Below, in pieces: positions 26,323-35,877 of a DNA stretch of 64,000 nucleotides. How positions within the stretch are numbered: the first letter of the stretch is position 1; each line of letters starts with the position of its first letter. Under the pieces are notes generated by a model. That model had not been told where the DNA came from, ran no database searches, and saw nothing but the letters and a program-made list of their open reading frames with translations. Origin of the DNA: Sporolactobacillus sp. Y61 (GTDB taxonomy: Bacteria; Bacillota; Bacilli; Bacillales; Sporolactobacillaceae); assembly GCF_040529185.1 (NCBI RefSeq), contig NZ_CP159510.1, forward strand, positions 1,178,001 to 1,242,000, written 5' to 3'. A program made the translations under genes and the position numbers.

Positions 26323-26346
26323 TTAAGGCACCTCCGTATATGTCAT

Positions 26347-26382
26347 TACATAAAATGTATATCAATGCCTCACACGTGTCAA
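26347..26382 (-). promoter_or_regulatory. deoC promoter with palindromic operator
   Basis: On the minus strand TTGACA (26382-26377), a 17-bp spacer and TACATT (26359-26354) form the promoter. The palindrome TACAT-AAA-ATGTA (26347-26359) covers the -10. Its TACAT/ATGTA half-sites resemble those near the convergent gntR promoter, though in the opposite arrangement. Confidence 0.6.
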
Positions 26383-26910
26383 TGATTATTTATTTATACA
26401 CAAAAACTTGAAAGATAGAAAAGTGTACCTACTATTTTTGCCCCCTCGCTTCGCCAAGAACTGACACGGCTTTCGAGACACTGAAAATAGCTTAAAATCA
26501 AGAAAAAAATAACCTCGTAAGGGATTCTGCAAAGTACTAATTGTTTAATACTAACATTAGAAGGAGCATTATCCGAGGGGTTATCATTCTGTAATTTATT
26601 CTGTTTCCCCGCGTTTGACTCCTAAACATGTGAATCAGCAATGACATTAACCTTCCGATAGTGTCAATAAAGGTCTGTAAATTCCTCTCCATCACTTTTG
26701 ATGGTCTTAGGAACAATTGAGAGACTTGAATATCGCTTTATCTGATTGCCTATGAGCAGACTTCTGCAGATTGTACTAATTACCTATATTGGGGCCCGAA
26801 TCGCTTTTGCGTTCGGTATATTCAAGATAGAATCGTTATTACCGCAAAAACAAACCGGGGCAACAGCAAAAAGTGCCGAAGTCCCGGTGCGGAGATCATT
26901 GACCTACTGA
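26383..26910. other. Gene-poor region with a degraded insertion element
   Basis: No intact gene. It contains an IS30-like remnant (about 26560-26730, minus) and, near 26850-26890, a hairpin followed on the minus strand by a T-rich run that could terminate the mannosidase operon. Confidence 0.45.
26560..26730 (-). pseudogene. IS30-family transposase remnant
   Basis: On the minus strand the pieces IVPKTIKSDGEEFTD and, after an internal stop, VIADSHMFRSQTRGN follow the IS30 catalytic pattern (K-T-I-x-x-D-x-G-K-E-F ... A-D-P-x-x-x-x-Q-R-G-x-N-E). Stops and substitutions show it is long dead. Assignment is by motif spacing only. Confidence 0.4.
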
Positions 26911-29900
26911 TCAATTGCTGATGTCGAAACGCAAAGTGGCTATTTGGTATGGATTCATCAGAATTTGCAGTTTATCATGATTTATCTCTGTGACAGGGAT
27001 ATTCTTTTTCTGTTCGTCAAGCTTCACCTGTACGACATTAACATAGCGAAATTGCGGCTGTACGGTAATCACATTCTTCGTGCCCGAGTAGTCGTGCAGT
27101 CGAATAATGACGGCTTTTTCATCCTCACTCATCTTTATCGTATCCAAAGCGACAGGAAATTCACCGGATAAATTAACTAAGGCAGTGAGTTGATCGTCGC
27201 TTGCATTGGTTACGATTTGCAGCGGATCGTTGAGCTCTTCGCTCACTTTTTCCACGTCGCCGGACAGAAAATCTCCCTCATGGGGCAAGAGGCTGTATGT
27301 GAATTTGTGTCTGCCCTCGTCTGCATTAGGGTCCGGATCAATCCCGGACTTCAGAAGGGTAAGCGACATCTGTTGGCCCTTAATTCGATAGCCATACTTA
27401 CAATCGTTTAACAATGCCAAACCGCAATCCCGCTCGGATAGATCGGCCCATTTGTGGGCCACTGTTTCGAATTTTGCCTGATCCCAACTTGTATTGTCGC
27501 TTGTTGGCCGCTGCACGTTTCCGTATTGAATATCATAGCGAGCGTAATCCGATTGGATTGTTGTGTTAAAAGCAGTGCGTAATAGCGTTTGATGCTCATG
27601 CCAATCAACTTGTGTGATAAAGTCGATTCGCGGTGAATGGGCATAGAAGCGGATGACTTGGTGCATTTTGGAATGACCAAACGAAAAGTCCATACTTAAA
27701 TCGGCAAACAGAGAATTGTTCGTAGTCAGTTCAACATGCTGTGCGTGCAATTGCTTTGGCTTATCCGGATAGTCAGCGTCAATATTCCAGTCATCGAAGT
27801 CGAGAGGCCGGTCTTCATACAAAGTGAACACATTGCCGCCCTGCTGTCTGGCCAGCCATTCTCGATGCGTTTGTCGATCCACGATACTTTCAAAAACGCC
27901 ATCGGCCCGATAAATAACATCGTAGTAACTTGTGTGCAACGTGTTTCCGTCGATTCGGACCGTTTTGTTTGAGCTTTCCGTTGGTAGAATGCCACGGGTT
28001 GCATGGGCCACGCTACCTAACGCGGGAACATCTACAAGAGCATACGATTGGTTTCCGTCGGTGGTTGTTGGCACGTCCTCGACGTTAGTCACACCCTTTG
28101 GGAGACGAACCAACTGTTTGACAGGCCAAGGTAAAGAGTTTCGGAAAAGTAGGCAGTTCTCGTGCTTTTTGGTTAACTGATGATCCAGCTCTTGCCGGAG
28201 TTGCCGCACACCGTCGAAAAGCTGTTTAAATTCTTTGGCAGTGTCTTCGTAAACCTCTTTGATCGCTGAGCCGGGCAAAATATCATGAAATTGGTTGCGC
28301 AGCAAAATAATCCATAATTTCCTTATTCTTTCTGCCGGGTAAGAAATACCTTTCTGAACATGAGCCGCCGTATACCATATTTCCAGTTGACGTAGCGCAT
28401 ATTCAGCCCGGCGATTCCAATTTTTTACCTTTGCCTGAGAGGTATAGGTGCCTCGGTGGTATTCCAGATACAATTCACCATCCCAAATCGCTACGGGTTC
28501 CTGTGTGTGTGCGATGCGGTCATTCAATTGATCAAAATAATTGTCAACACGCCCATTTTCTATCGTCGGCATTCCGGGCAATTCGTTAATAATCCGGATG
28601 TTCTTAATCTCTTCACGTGTCGGACCGCCGCCACCATCACCATAGCCATAGCTTAACAATAAATCATTATTAATGTCCTTATCAGTGTAGACATGGTAAG
28701 TTCCCAATACAGTACGCGGATTAATTTCACCGTTGTAGGTGTAGCGCCATTGTTTTGGATCATAGAAATCTGTATTGGCTTCCACTGTAGTAATAAAATG
28801 TGTCAACACCTTGGAACCGTCGATACCACGCCAATAAAAAGTGTCATGAGGCATTCTGTTAGTGTCGTTCCAACTAATTTTCGTCGTCATGAAATTGGGG
28901 ATATCGAAACCCTGAAGAATCTGCGGGAGAGCAGCCGAATAGCCAAAAACATCTGGCAGCCACAAAACATTTTGTCGAGCAGCAAATTTACTTTGGAAAT
29001 AATCAATACCATAGAGAAATTGTCGTGTAAGTGATTCGCCGCTGGGAATATTCGTATCAGGTTCCAACCAAGTAGCACCATTTGCTTCCCAGCGCCCCTC
29101 AGCGATACGCTGTTTAATCTGATTATACAGTTCCGGATAATCCTCCGCCAAGAATGCATAATCCTGGGGTGTACTCTGAAAGAAGCGATAATCGGGATAC
29201 TCTTTCATCAGCTCTAACACTGTGGAGAACGATCGGGCAATCTTCTCCCTGGTATGCCGCAAGCGCCAAAGCCATGCGACATCGATATGAGTGTGTCCCA
29301 CGGCTGTGATATGATATCCCTTCTTTTCGCCAGCGTGCTGGGAAATGAAGCGATGAATGATCGTAAGTGCCTGATTGCATGTGGCCCCGATCGTTTCAGT
29401 ACTTTCGTTAGACCAATAAAACCTCTTAATGATCTGTTTCACCAAATTGATATATGCATATTTCAGCGGTTCGTCATCATCCATTTCTTGGATGACATCA
29501 ACAATATTGCGAAGGTAATCGAAACAATCAACGACCGATTGCGGTATAATGCCGACGGCCAAAGCACGTAAAACATAATGTTGAATAACCGGCACGCCGC
29601 CACCTTCCAAACCGGTCCACAGTTTGATATTGACGTCTAATTGCGAGTTGCTGAAAGTGTGATCAAAATACGCATCTTCGTGATTACTATCCACGGCCTG
29701 CCGGGGATGGCCGTTGACAAAGACTAGGCCTTCAAAACCAGAGTTATTTCCTTCGCCTGTTCTGCCGAGATCCATGTGCAACACATAATGCTGTCCGTCC
29801 TGCAAATGAGGAACAGAAAGACTGAATTTTAGCCAAAAGTATCGATCTCGGCCGTCCCAGTGATCACCGATTTTTACAGGTGCCCACTCACCGTGCTGTG

Positions 29901-30039
29901 GAATGCGGCGCTTATCATCCCGTGTATCTTCCATAATCACGGCCTCTTCGACATTTGCAAAGCCGCGATAGAAATAGTCATGCAGATAGTCCAACTGCTG
30001 ATTGGCCTTTCGCAAGAATTGTTGAAAATCTTGTCCCAT
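26911..30039 (-). CDS. Alpha-mannosidase, glycoside hydrolase family 38
   Basis: This 1042-residue protein has typical length and domain order: N-terminal beta domain, catalytic domain with zinc ligands in ITAVGHTHIDVAWLWRLRHT and the nucleophile Asp in NVLWLPDVFGYSAALPQ, a helical middle domain, then the C-terminal beta-sandwich region (FTYSLLPHEGDF). No signal peptide, so it acts on imported oligosaccharides in the cytoplasm. It is the last gene of an operon led by a sugar ABC transporter, which suggests uptake and trimming of mannose-containing glycans (mannobiose or N-glycan fragments). AAGAAGG lies 7 nt before the ATG. Confidence 0.93.
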   Translation of the reverse strand: MGQDFQQFLRKANQQLDYLHDYFYRGFANVEEAVIMEDTRDDKRRIPQHGEWAPVKIGDHWDGRDRYFWLKFSLSVPHLQDGQHYVLHMDLGRTGEGNNSGFEGLVFVNGHPRQAVDSNHEDAYFDHTFSNSQLDVNIKLWTGLEGGGVPVIQHYVLRALAVGIIPQSVVDCFDYLRNIVDVIQEMDDDEPLKYAYINLVKQIIKRFYWSNESTETIGATCNQALTIIHRFISQHAGEKKGYHITAVGHTHIDVAWLWRLRHTREKIARSFSTVLELMKEYPDYRFFQSTPQDYAFLAEDYPELYNQIKQRIAEGRWEANGATWLEPDTNIPSGESLTRQFLYGIDYFQSKFAARQNVLWLPDVFGYSAALPQILQGFDIPNFMTTKISWNDTNRMPHDTFYWRGIDGSKVLTHFITTVEANTDFYDPKQWRYTYNGEINPRTVLGTYHVYTDKDINNDLLLSYGYGDGGGGPTREEIKNIRIINELPGMPTIENGRVDNYFDQLNDRIAHTQEPVAIWDGELYLEYHRGTYTSQAKVKNWNRRAEYALRQLEIWYTAAHVQKGISYPAERIRKLWIILLRNQFHDILPGSAIKEVYEDTAKEFKQLFDGVRQLRQELDHQLTKKHENCLLFRNSLPWPVKQLVRLPKGVTNVEDVPTTTDGNQSYALVDVPALGSVAHATRGILPTESSNKTVRIDGNTLHTSYYDVIYRADGVFESIVDRQTHREWLARQQGGNVFTLYEDRPLDFDDWNIDADYPDKPKQLHAQHVELTTNNSLFADLSMDFSFGHSKMHQVIRFYAHSPRIDFITQVDWHEHQTLLRTAFNTTIQSDYARYDIQYGNVQRPTSDNTSWDQAKFETVAHKWADLSERDCGLALLNDCKYGYRIKGQQMSLTLLKSGIDPDPNADEGRHKFTYSLLPHEGDFLSGDVEKVSEELNDPLQIVTNASDDQLTALVNLSGEFPVALDTIKMSEDEKAVIIRLHDYSGTKNVITVQPQFRYVNVVQVKLDEQKKNIPVTEINHDKLQILMNPYQIATLRFDISN

Positions 30040-30059
30040 TGTTTAACCTTCTTTCTGAG

Positions 30060-30884
30060 TTATTTAACTGCCCCGCCAAAGCTGAAGCCCTGAGACATGT
30101 ATCGTTGCGCAAATACATAAAGGACCACCACCGGCAACGTATAAAGAACTGAAAATGCGGCTAATTGCCCGTAGTTAACGAGGCCGTTATTGCCAAAGAA
30201 CTGGAAAATGGTAACAGAAGCCGGCAGCTTTTCCGGTGTAGTGATCAAAATAAAGGGGACAAAGAAGTTGCCCCAGGATCCAGTAAACGTAAAGATTGCA
30301 ATCGTGAAGATGCCTGGCAACATTAATGGTATCACGACTTTCCGTACGCCTTCCCAGACCGTTGAGCCATCCATCCATGCTGCCTCTTCCAATTCTAACG
30401 GTACAGAATCCATAAAGTTCTTCATCATCCAGATACCATAGGGCAAGCTAGTGGAAATCATGAAAATTGTGGTGGCAATCAGTGAATCCTGCATCTTCAG
30501 ATACAAGAACATTTCGTATACCGGTACAATGACTGCGGTCATTGGCAGTGATGTCAAAAATAGAATTGACAACAGAAACGGCTTTTTCCATGGCAACGGA
30601 TAACGGGAGAGCGGATACGCCGCCAATACACTGACAATAACGACGAAAAGCGCTTGAAACCCGGACACCATCAGACCTATCACAAATGAGCGCATAATGC
30701 TGGGACTGGTCAAAATTGCTGCGAAATTCTCCAGTGTGGGTTTCTGGGGTAATTGAATGGCCTGTATTGCACGCCCATCGACAGAAGAGAACAGCATCCA
30801 AACAAGAGGAAGTAGAAATAAAACAGCGATAATCGCCAGTATGCCATACTGAATAGCTCGGGCATTTTTGCTTTCTCGCATCAT
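30060..30884 (-). CDS. Carbohydrate ABC transporter permease (MalG-type)
   Basis: About 275 residues with six membrane segments and the CUT1 EAA loop VPLELEEAAWMDGSTVWEGVRKVVIPLMLPG. The open frame extends to a GTG at 30893 that overlaps the GAGGTG ribosome binding site, so one of the following ATGs (30884 suggested) is the start. It ends with QRYMSQGFSFGGAVK, typical of MalG-like proteins. It pairs with the MalF-type subunit upstream. Confidence 0.92.
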   Translation of the reverse strand: MMRESKNARAIQYGILAIIAVLFLLPLVWMLFSSVDGRAIQAIQLPQKPTLENFAAILTSPSIMRSFVIGLMVSGFQALFVVIVSVLAAYPLSRYPLPWKKPFLLSILFLTSLPMTAVIVPVYEMFLYLKMQDSLIATTIFMISTSLPYGIWMMKNFMDSVPLELEEAAWMDGSTVWEGVRKVVIPLMLPGIFTIAIFTFTGSWGNFFVPFILITTPEKLPASVTIFQFFGNNGLVNYGQLAAFSVLYTLPVVVLYVFAQRYMSQGFSFGGAVK

Positions 30885-30908
30885 CATAATCACCTCATTT
30901 TTACATTT

Positions 30909-31832
30909 TTAAATTCGAACTTTGAGCACCCTCATATACAAAAGGCTGGCGAGAGCACCAATTAACAATAGAACCAGTGAAATTGCGGTGCCATACCCTA
31001 GTTGGTAACTGACAAAGGCCTGCTTATACATGAACACGGGTAAAGTCGATGTTGCATTTCCTGGACCGCCGCCGGTCATGGTGTAGATTAAAGCAAATAC
31101 GCCTAGCGTTTGCAGCGTCACCAACATAATATTAGTGGCAATTGTCCCACGCACCATCGGAATTGTGATTCTTGTGACCGACTGCCACCGAGTAGCACCG
31201 TCCATGACAGCGGCTTCCTCAACTTCAGACGGAATATCGTCTAAAGCAGTCTGAAAGATCATCATGGAAAATGCCGTTCCCCGCCAAATATTCGCTATTA
31301 TGACGCTGACCATTGGAAAAGTATAGAGCCACGCGACCGGTTTAATACCCAACAGACTATGGGCAATCATGTTTAAAGTTCCATTATCACCGAGAAAGGC
31401 TACCCAACAAAAACCAACAACGACTTCCGGAGTCACCCAGGCTGCGATGACAATGAGACCGACAATACGTCGAAATGTCCTATTTTTACCCCGCATCATG
31501 AAGGCAATGAGAAAGCCGAAGAAACACTGGCCAATGATGGCCGAGAACACGACAAAAATAAGCGTATTCCATATTGATTGAACCAATTGCGGGTCTCGGA
31601 ACATCTGTGCAAAATTTTGAAAACCAACGAACTGCAATGCCGAAGCATTCGCACCGGTTAGTGAGAGATTGGTGAATGAGAAAAGAATCGTTAAAAGCAT
31701 CGGCGTGATAAAGAAAATCAGCAAAAGGACAAAACTAGGGAGCATCAGCCAAATTGATAATCGCCGCTCAGACCTGATTCGTCCTGTCCTTCCAGTTTTT
31801 CTCGCCACAGCTGCAGAGTTGGGTGTATTCAT
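30909..31832 (-). CDS. Carbohydrate ABC transporter permease (MalF-type)
   Basis: ATG 31832 (MNTPNSAAVARKTGR) follows AGAGGTG; the in-frame extension upstream to 31874 lacks such a site. About 307 residues, six membrane segments and the EAA loop IPSEVEEAAVMDGATRWQSVTRITIPMVRG. The last segment and the VLKVRI tail are normal for CUT1 permeases. No ATPase gene is in the cluster, so a shared MsmX-like ATPase encoded elsewhere probably energises it. Confidence 0.92.
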   Translation of the reverse strand: MNTPNSAAVARKTGRTGRIRSERRLSIWLMLPSFVLLLIFFITPMLLTILFSFTNLSLTGANASALQFVGFQNFAQMFRDPQLVQSIWNTLIFVVFSAIIGQCFFGFLIAFMMRGKNRTFRRIVGLIVIAAWVTPEVVVGFCWVAFLGDNGTLNMIAHSLLGIKPVAWLYTFPMVSVIIANIWRGTAFSMMIFQTALDDIPSEVEEAAVMDGATRWQSVTRITIPMVRGTIATNIMLVTLQTLGVFALIYTMTGGGPGNATSTLPVFMYKQAFVSYQLGYGTAISLVLLLIGALASLLYMRVLKVRI

Positions 31833-31903
31833 TGATATCACCTCTGTTTTAAAAAGGGCGCGGTGGATACTCAATTTTGAACCCGCACCGTGCCCAGATT
31901 TTT

Positions 31904-33271
31904 TTATTTCTGTGTTTCTGTATTTTCGGCGCCAACAATGCCTTTGACATCTGACGCATACTTTGCCGCAGCTTCATTCGGAGATTTTTGTTCAGTAGCT
32001 ACGGATTCAACCATTTGTTGGATGGCAATGGAAACCTTTGGATACAGGTCATTCTTCGGGCGGAAGTAGGCATTTTTCAGGGCTTCGGTGGCCTCCTTTA
32101 TAAACGGCTTCTTCAAGTATTCAGGATCTTTAGCGGCATCGTCGCGAACGGTCAACGTACCTTCTTGTAAGGCACGTTGAACGGCCAGTTCCTTGGTGTT
32201 CATGGCTTTCAGCACTTCGAACGCGGCATCTTTATGCTGAGAATTTTTGGGGATCGCCCACGACCAGCCGCCGGCCATGGTAACAAATCCAGGTTTCTCA
32301 CCGTTTTGCGTTGGCATCAAATTAAATGCCAGTACCTTGGCCATATTTGGCATTGGCGCCGCACCACCTTTAGACCAGTTGCCGGTATTCCAAATACCAT
32401 CCATAGCCAAACCTACCTGATTCTTCGGAATCTTATCTTGGAAAATCGTGGAACCGTAGTTACTATTCATGGCAACTGAAAGACTGGGCCCTGTCTTATC
32501 CTTGTTGTAAATCTGGTTAATGAAATTCAGACTGGCTAAAATTCCTTTCGAGTCGACATTCCACTTCTTTGTTTTTTCGTTATAAAGTGTTTCACCCGTG
32601 CCATATAAAAGCTGTTCAAAAGTTTGCATGGAGACAGATTCACCGTTAGTTGTCGATACACCCATTGCGAACGGGATGACATTTGGTTCCGCGTTCTTAA
32701 TCTTCTTTGCGGCATCGATTAAATCTTGCCAAGTCTTTGGCTTCCAATTGGTAGAAAGGCCGGCCTTCTTGGTCACGTTCAAGTTAGTCCACACGCCGCG
32801 TGCATCTGTCGTACCGGGAATACCATATTGTTTACCATCTGATCCCTGGCTTCCCTTCTTCAGTGAATCGGTAAAGTTTTTCCAATCAGGCCATTCGGAT
32901 AAATAAGCATCCAAAGGCTGCAGATAACCTGCCTTCGCATCGGCGGGCAAAATGAAGGTATCCTCATTAACGATATCCGGAGTGGTTTCGGCAGATTTCA
33001 TGGCCAAATCAAGTTTTGAAAAATAGTCGCCCTCTGTGGCATTGATTGGCTGAAGAGAAATTTTAATATTCGGATTTTCCTTTTCAAAATCGGCAATCCA
33101 TTTTTTGTTGTAGATTCGATACATACTATCATTCTTACCAAGTGCCCGCCAAGCGATCTTAATCGTTGTTGTGTCACCTGAATCATTGCTGGAACTGGAA
33201 GAGCCACAAGAACTCAACAGGAAGATGCTCGCAGCCGCTCCAACCAATAACAACCACTTCTTCAACTTCAT
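31904..33271 (-). CDS. Sugar ABC transporter substrate-binding lipoprotein
   Basis: ATG 33271 (MKLKKWLLLVGAAASI) follows GGAGGG; the frame extends upstream to 33310 without a good site. The signal peptide ends FLLSSC (lipobox), then a Ser/Asn linker. The mature part is a family-1 solute-binding protein (TTTIKIAWRALGKND; FEKENPNIKISLQPINATEGDYFSKLD; GLAMDGIWNTGNWSKGG; FVTMAGGWSWAIPKNSQHKDAAFEVLKAM). About 455 residues. First gene of the mannosidase/transporter operon; oligosaccharides with mannose are the plausible ligand. Confidence 0.92.
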   Translation of the reverse strand: MKLKKWLLLVGAAASIFLLSSCGSSSSSNDSGDTTTIKIAWRALGKNDSMYRIYNKKWIADFEKENPNIKISLQPINATEGDYFSKLDLAMKSAETTPDIVNEDTFILPADAKAGYLQPLDAYLSEWPDWKNFTDSLKKGSQGSDGKQYGIPGTTDARGVWTNLNVTKKAGLSTNWKPKTWQDLIDAAKKIKNAEPNVIPFAMGVSTTNGESVSMQTFEQLLYGTGETLYNEKTKKWNVDSKGILASLNFINQIYNKDKTGPSLSVAMNSNYGSTIFQDKIPKNQVGLAMDGIWNTGNWSKGGAAPMPNMAKVLAFNLMPTQNGEKPGFVTMAGGWSWAIPKNSQHKDAAFEVLKAMNTKELAVQRALQEGTLTVRDDAAKDPEYLKKPFIKEATEALKNAYFRPKNDLYPKVSIAIQQMVESVATEQKSPNEAAAKYASDVKGIVGAENTETQK

Positions 33272-33412
33272 ATTTGTTCCCTCCGTTTCAATAAATGTTC
33301 GTCGATCCAATCTCTGTTAAATGACATAAAACCCATACCATTTATTACTTTTGCATTAAAATGTTGTTAGGTACCTGCCAACACTGTGTATAATATCAAA
33401 TGTAGACATTAA

Positions 33413-33426
33413 TGTCAGCGCTTACA
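33413..33426. promoter_or_regulatory. CcpA cre site between the mannosidase operon and its regulator gene
   Basis: TGTCAGCGCTTACA (TGTAAGCGCTGACA on the other strand) fits the cre consensus. It lies in the divergent promoter region, so both the transporter operon and the regulator gene could be under catabolite repression. TATAAT at 33390-33395 is a candidate -10 for the regulator gene. Confidence 0.75.
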
Positions 33427-33474
33427 TTTAAATGACTTACATTTTATATCATTTATGGTAAGGGAGGAAGCGTC

Positions 33475-34599
33475 ATGGATTTTGCTTCGCGAAAACCACT
33501 ATATGAGCAAATTTACGAAAACCTGCGGGATAAAATCAACCGAGAAATGTATCCTATCGGCAGCAAATTGCCCACTGAGAAAGAACTGATACAGACTTAT
33601 AAAGTCAGTCGAATTACAGTCCAAAAAGCAGTGAATTTATTAGCAGCTGAAGGTTTGGTGAGAAGACGCTCCGGTGTTGGCACAACAATCTTGAAAAGAG
33701 AAAAAAGCCTTCCAAGCAACACATTGCTTGGACTAGTTGTACCGGGAATCCTTAAGAGTTTTGGCACCAATCTTTTGATTGCAATGGCTACGGAAACCGC
33801 GCGATATGGGTACTCGCTAATTATCAAATTTTCTCAGGAAGACGAACAGTTGGAAACCAAATGCGTTCAAGAATTGTTGGATCTCCCCGTTCGAGGTATT
33901 TTCATCAATCCATTGCAACGTTCATTCTACGATCCGTTACTGATGCAATATATACTGGATGATTACCCTATTGTTGTCATGGACAAGGAATTTTTTGGAA
34001 TTGATGAAATGTTTGTGGGTTCAAATCATCTGAATGGTGCACGCCTCCTGGCAAAGATGATTGAAAAACTGGGTCATACCAACTTAGGAGTGATTTCCTA
34101 TAAAGACATCAGTAATTCAACTCTGCAAATCCGCCAAGACGCCTTTGTCCAAGTTTATGCACATACGGATACACCGCTCAAAGCCAACACATTTGCTAAA
34201 ATCATTGAAACCAGTTATAGCCATCATGATGACGACGCAGCCTTGAACTTAGATATCGAACGCATTAAACAATTCATTCTAAGAAAGAAACCGACCTGTT
34301 TAGTGGTTCCGGACAGCTACATCGGCGCGCTAACTCGTGAAGCGATTAGCGAGTTGCACCTGAAAGTACCTGAGAATATTTGCCTGACGGGATTTGATAT
34401 TAACAATGAACTCAATCAATCCATCCGCTACACGTATGTGAAGCAAAGCGAAGCCACTATTGCTAAATTAGCTGTAAAAATGATGGCAGATCGCTTGCAG
34501 GGAAAGTCGATTACTAAGCGTGTGCAAAAAATTCCGGGAGAAATCGTTGATTGTCAAACGGTGATCCAGAAACAACTCATGCATCCACTTGGCCAGTGA
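33475..34599 (+). CDS. GntR/LacI hybrid regulator (AraR-type) of the mannosidase operon
   Basis: A 374-residue protein whose N-terminal GntR winged HTH (LYEQIYENLRDKINREMYPIGSKLPTEKELI ... YKVSRITVQKAVNLLAAEGLVRRRSGVGT) is joined to a LacI/periplasmic-binding-like sensor (LLGLVVPGILKSFGTNLLIAMA ... GVISYKDIS ... ENICLTGFDINNELNQSIRYTYVKQ), the architecture of AraR. It is divergent from the transporter/mannosidase operon and most likely represses it until an oligosaccharide ligand binds. An ATG follows AGGGAGGAAG. Confidence 0.9.
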   Translation: MDFASRKPLYEQIYENLRDKINREMYPIGSKLPTEKELIQTYKVSRITVQKAVNLLAAEGLVRRRSGVGTTILKREKSLPSNTLLGLVVPGILKSFGTNLLIAMATETARYGYSLIIKFSQEDEQLETKCVQELLDLPVRGIFINPLQRSFYDPLLMQYILDDYPIVVMDKEFFGIDEMFVGSNHLNGARLLAKMIEKLGHTNLGVISYKDISNSTLQIRQDAFVQVYAHTDTPLKANTFAKIIETSYSHHDDDAALNLDIERIKQFILRKKPTCLVVPDSYIGALTREAISELHLKVPENICLTGFDINNELNQSIRYTYVKQSEATIAKLAVKMMADRLQGKSITKRVQKIPGEIVDCQTVIQKQLMHPLGQ

Positions 34600-35877
34600 A
34601 ATTCCATGACAATTCATACTATATTCACCGAAGAGTTGACAACGTCGTCGTGGCAAAGACGGTGTCCAGATTTGGTCGCTTGATCAAGAGCGGACGAAGT
34701 CGTCACGGGGCAACTTCGTCAGGCGGGAAGACTCGAACGGCTGTGGGAGGAAGGGAGAAAAAATCCATCTCAAACGATGATTCCAACTGCAGACTGCTGC
34801 TTTTCAACCAGCAATGATTTATCTACAGGAATTACTAAGGCTGATGCAGGAAAAAATTCTGTCGATCGACCATCGTTAGTGATTAAAATATCGCTCTGCA
34901 CGTTAACTTGTGTAGAATCTACTCGCTTAATCGGCGGATAATCTGAAAAAATTTTTGATGCAGTAGACGGTTGAAGCGATTAAGGGAGATGGTCTAGGCG
35001 TTCAATGCACAAGATATGGACGAGTTGCTTGCACAACGGGATCATTCATCCAATTTTTGATATCTTTTTCAAGATTATAGATGTGATGGTGCGTTTGCTA
35101 ATAGTCTATCTTGATAGTTGCTTGGTAAGGAATTAGTACATTTTTGTTTATTCGACAATAAATCAGCTTAAGCGCCGACCTGTACCAACATTTTCTGTTT
35201 GCAGTTTAGGGTAGAATAACAGGTAGTGCTTTAGTTGTGTCTTTCCGTATTTTCGACTTTATTTTATTGCTACTTATTAGGATGCAATACTCGTTTTTAC
35301 TCATCTAGTAGTTTCAGCACTCTCTAGTGAATTAAGGTATCTAATTGTTTTAAGTATTCATTTTCAATCCGAGGAAGCTCATTTTCCAATTCAAGACATC
35401 ATTAAACCGCTGCGCGTCAGACTGAAGCGGATTTTTGACCTTGTTTTCCAGCTAATCAATCAAGTTTCATAAAATGAAGCGCTCGGCAGACTGATAAAGT
35501 CTGAACTAGATCAGGTTCGCAGGAATTATCCGTTCAAGGGGGGTTAAACACACTTAAAAAAGCGAATTTGGAGGCAGAACTTACTCAATTAATTCCTTTT
35601 ACTCTTTAGAATATGATGGAGATATTTGATCAGGTCAGGTATAGGCGATCAAAGAGACTGTTGGGCATTCAGAAGTGATGATGGTGGTATCTGCCGAAGC
35701 ACTTATATGTTACAGTATACTCTTCGGAATATATTAATTCCCGGGTTCTATGAGTTAACCAGATGCAGCTCTGACAGTGACTCTGAACAGAAGATGAAAA
35801 AGATATATACGCACTTTCTCATTTAATATATAATGTGAGTAACTCAGAAATGATCCACGAAAAGAGTTGTGTACTGA
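34600..35877. other. Long decayed region without intact genes
   Basis: About 1.3 kb without a supportable gene on either strand. Many short frames and stops suggest former coding DNA. One stretch on the minus strand (35320-35410) recalls an IS3-type OrfA leucine-zipper end and is listed separately. The remainder I cannot identify. Confidence 0.45.
35320..35410 (-). pseudogene. Possible IS3-family OrfA fragment
   Basis: The minus strand reads LENELPRIENEYLKQLDTLI before stops. The run E-L-x-R-x-E-N-E-Y-L-K-x-L-x-x-L-I is the leucine-zipper end of IS3/IS150 OrfA proteins. Only about 25 codons are convincing. Confidence 0.3.
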
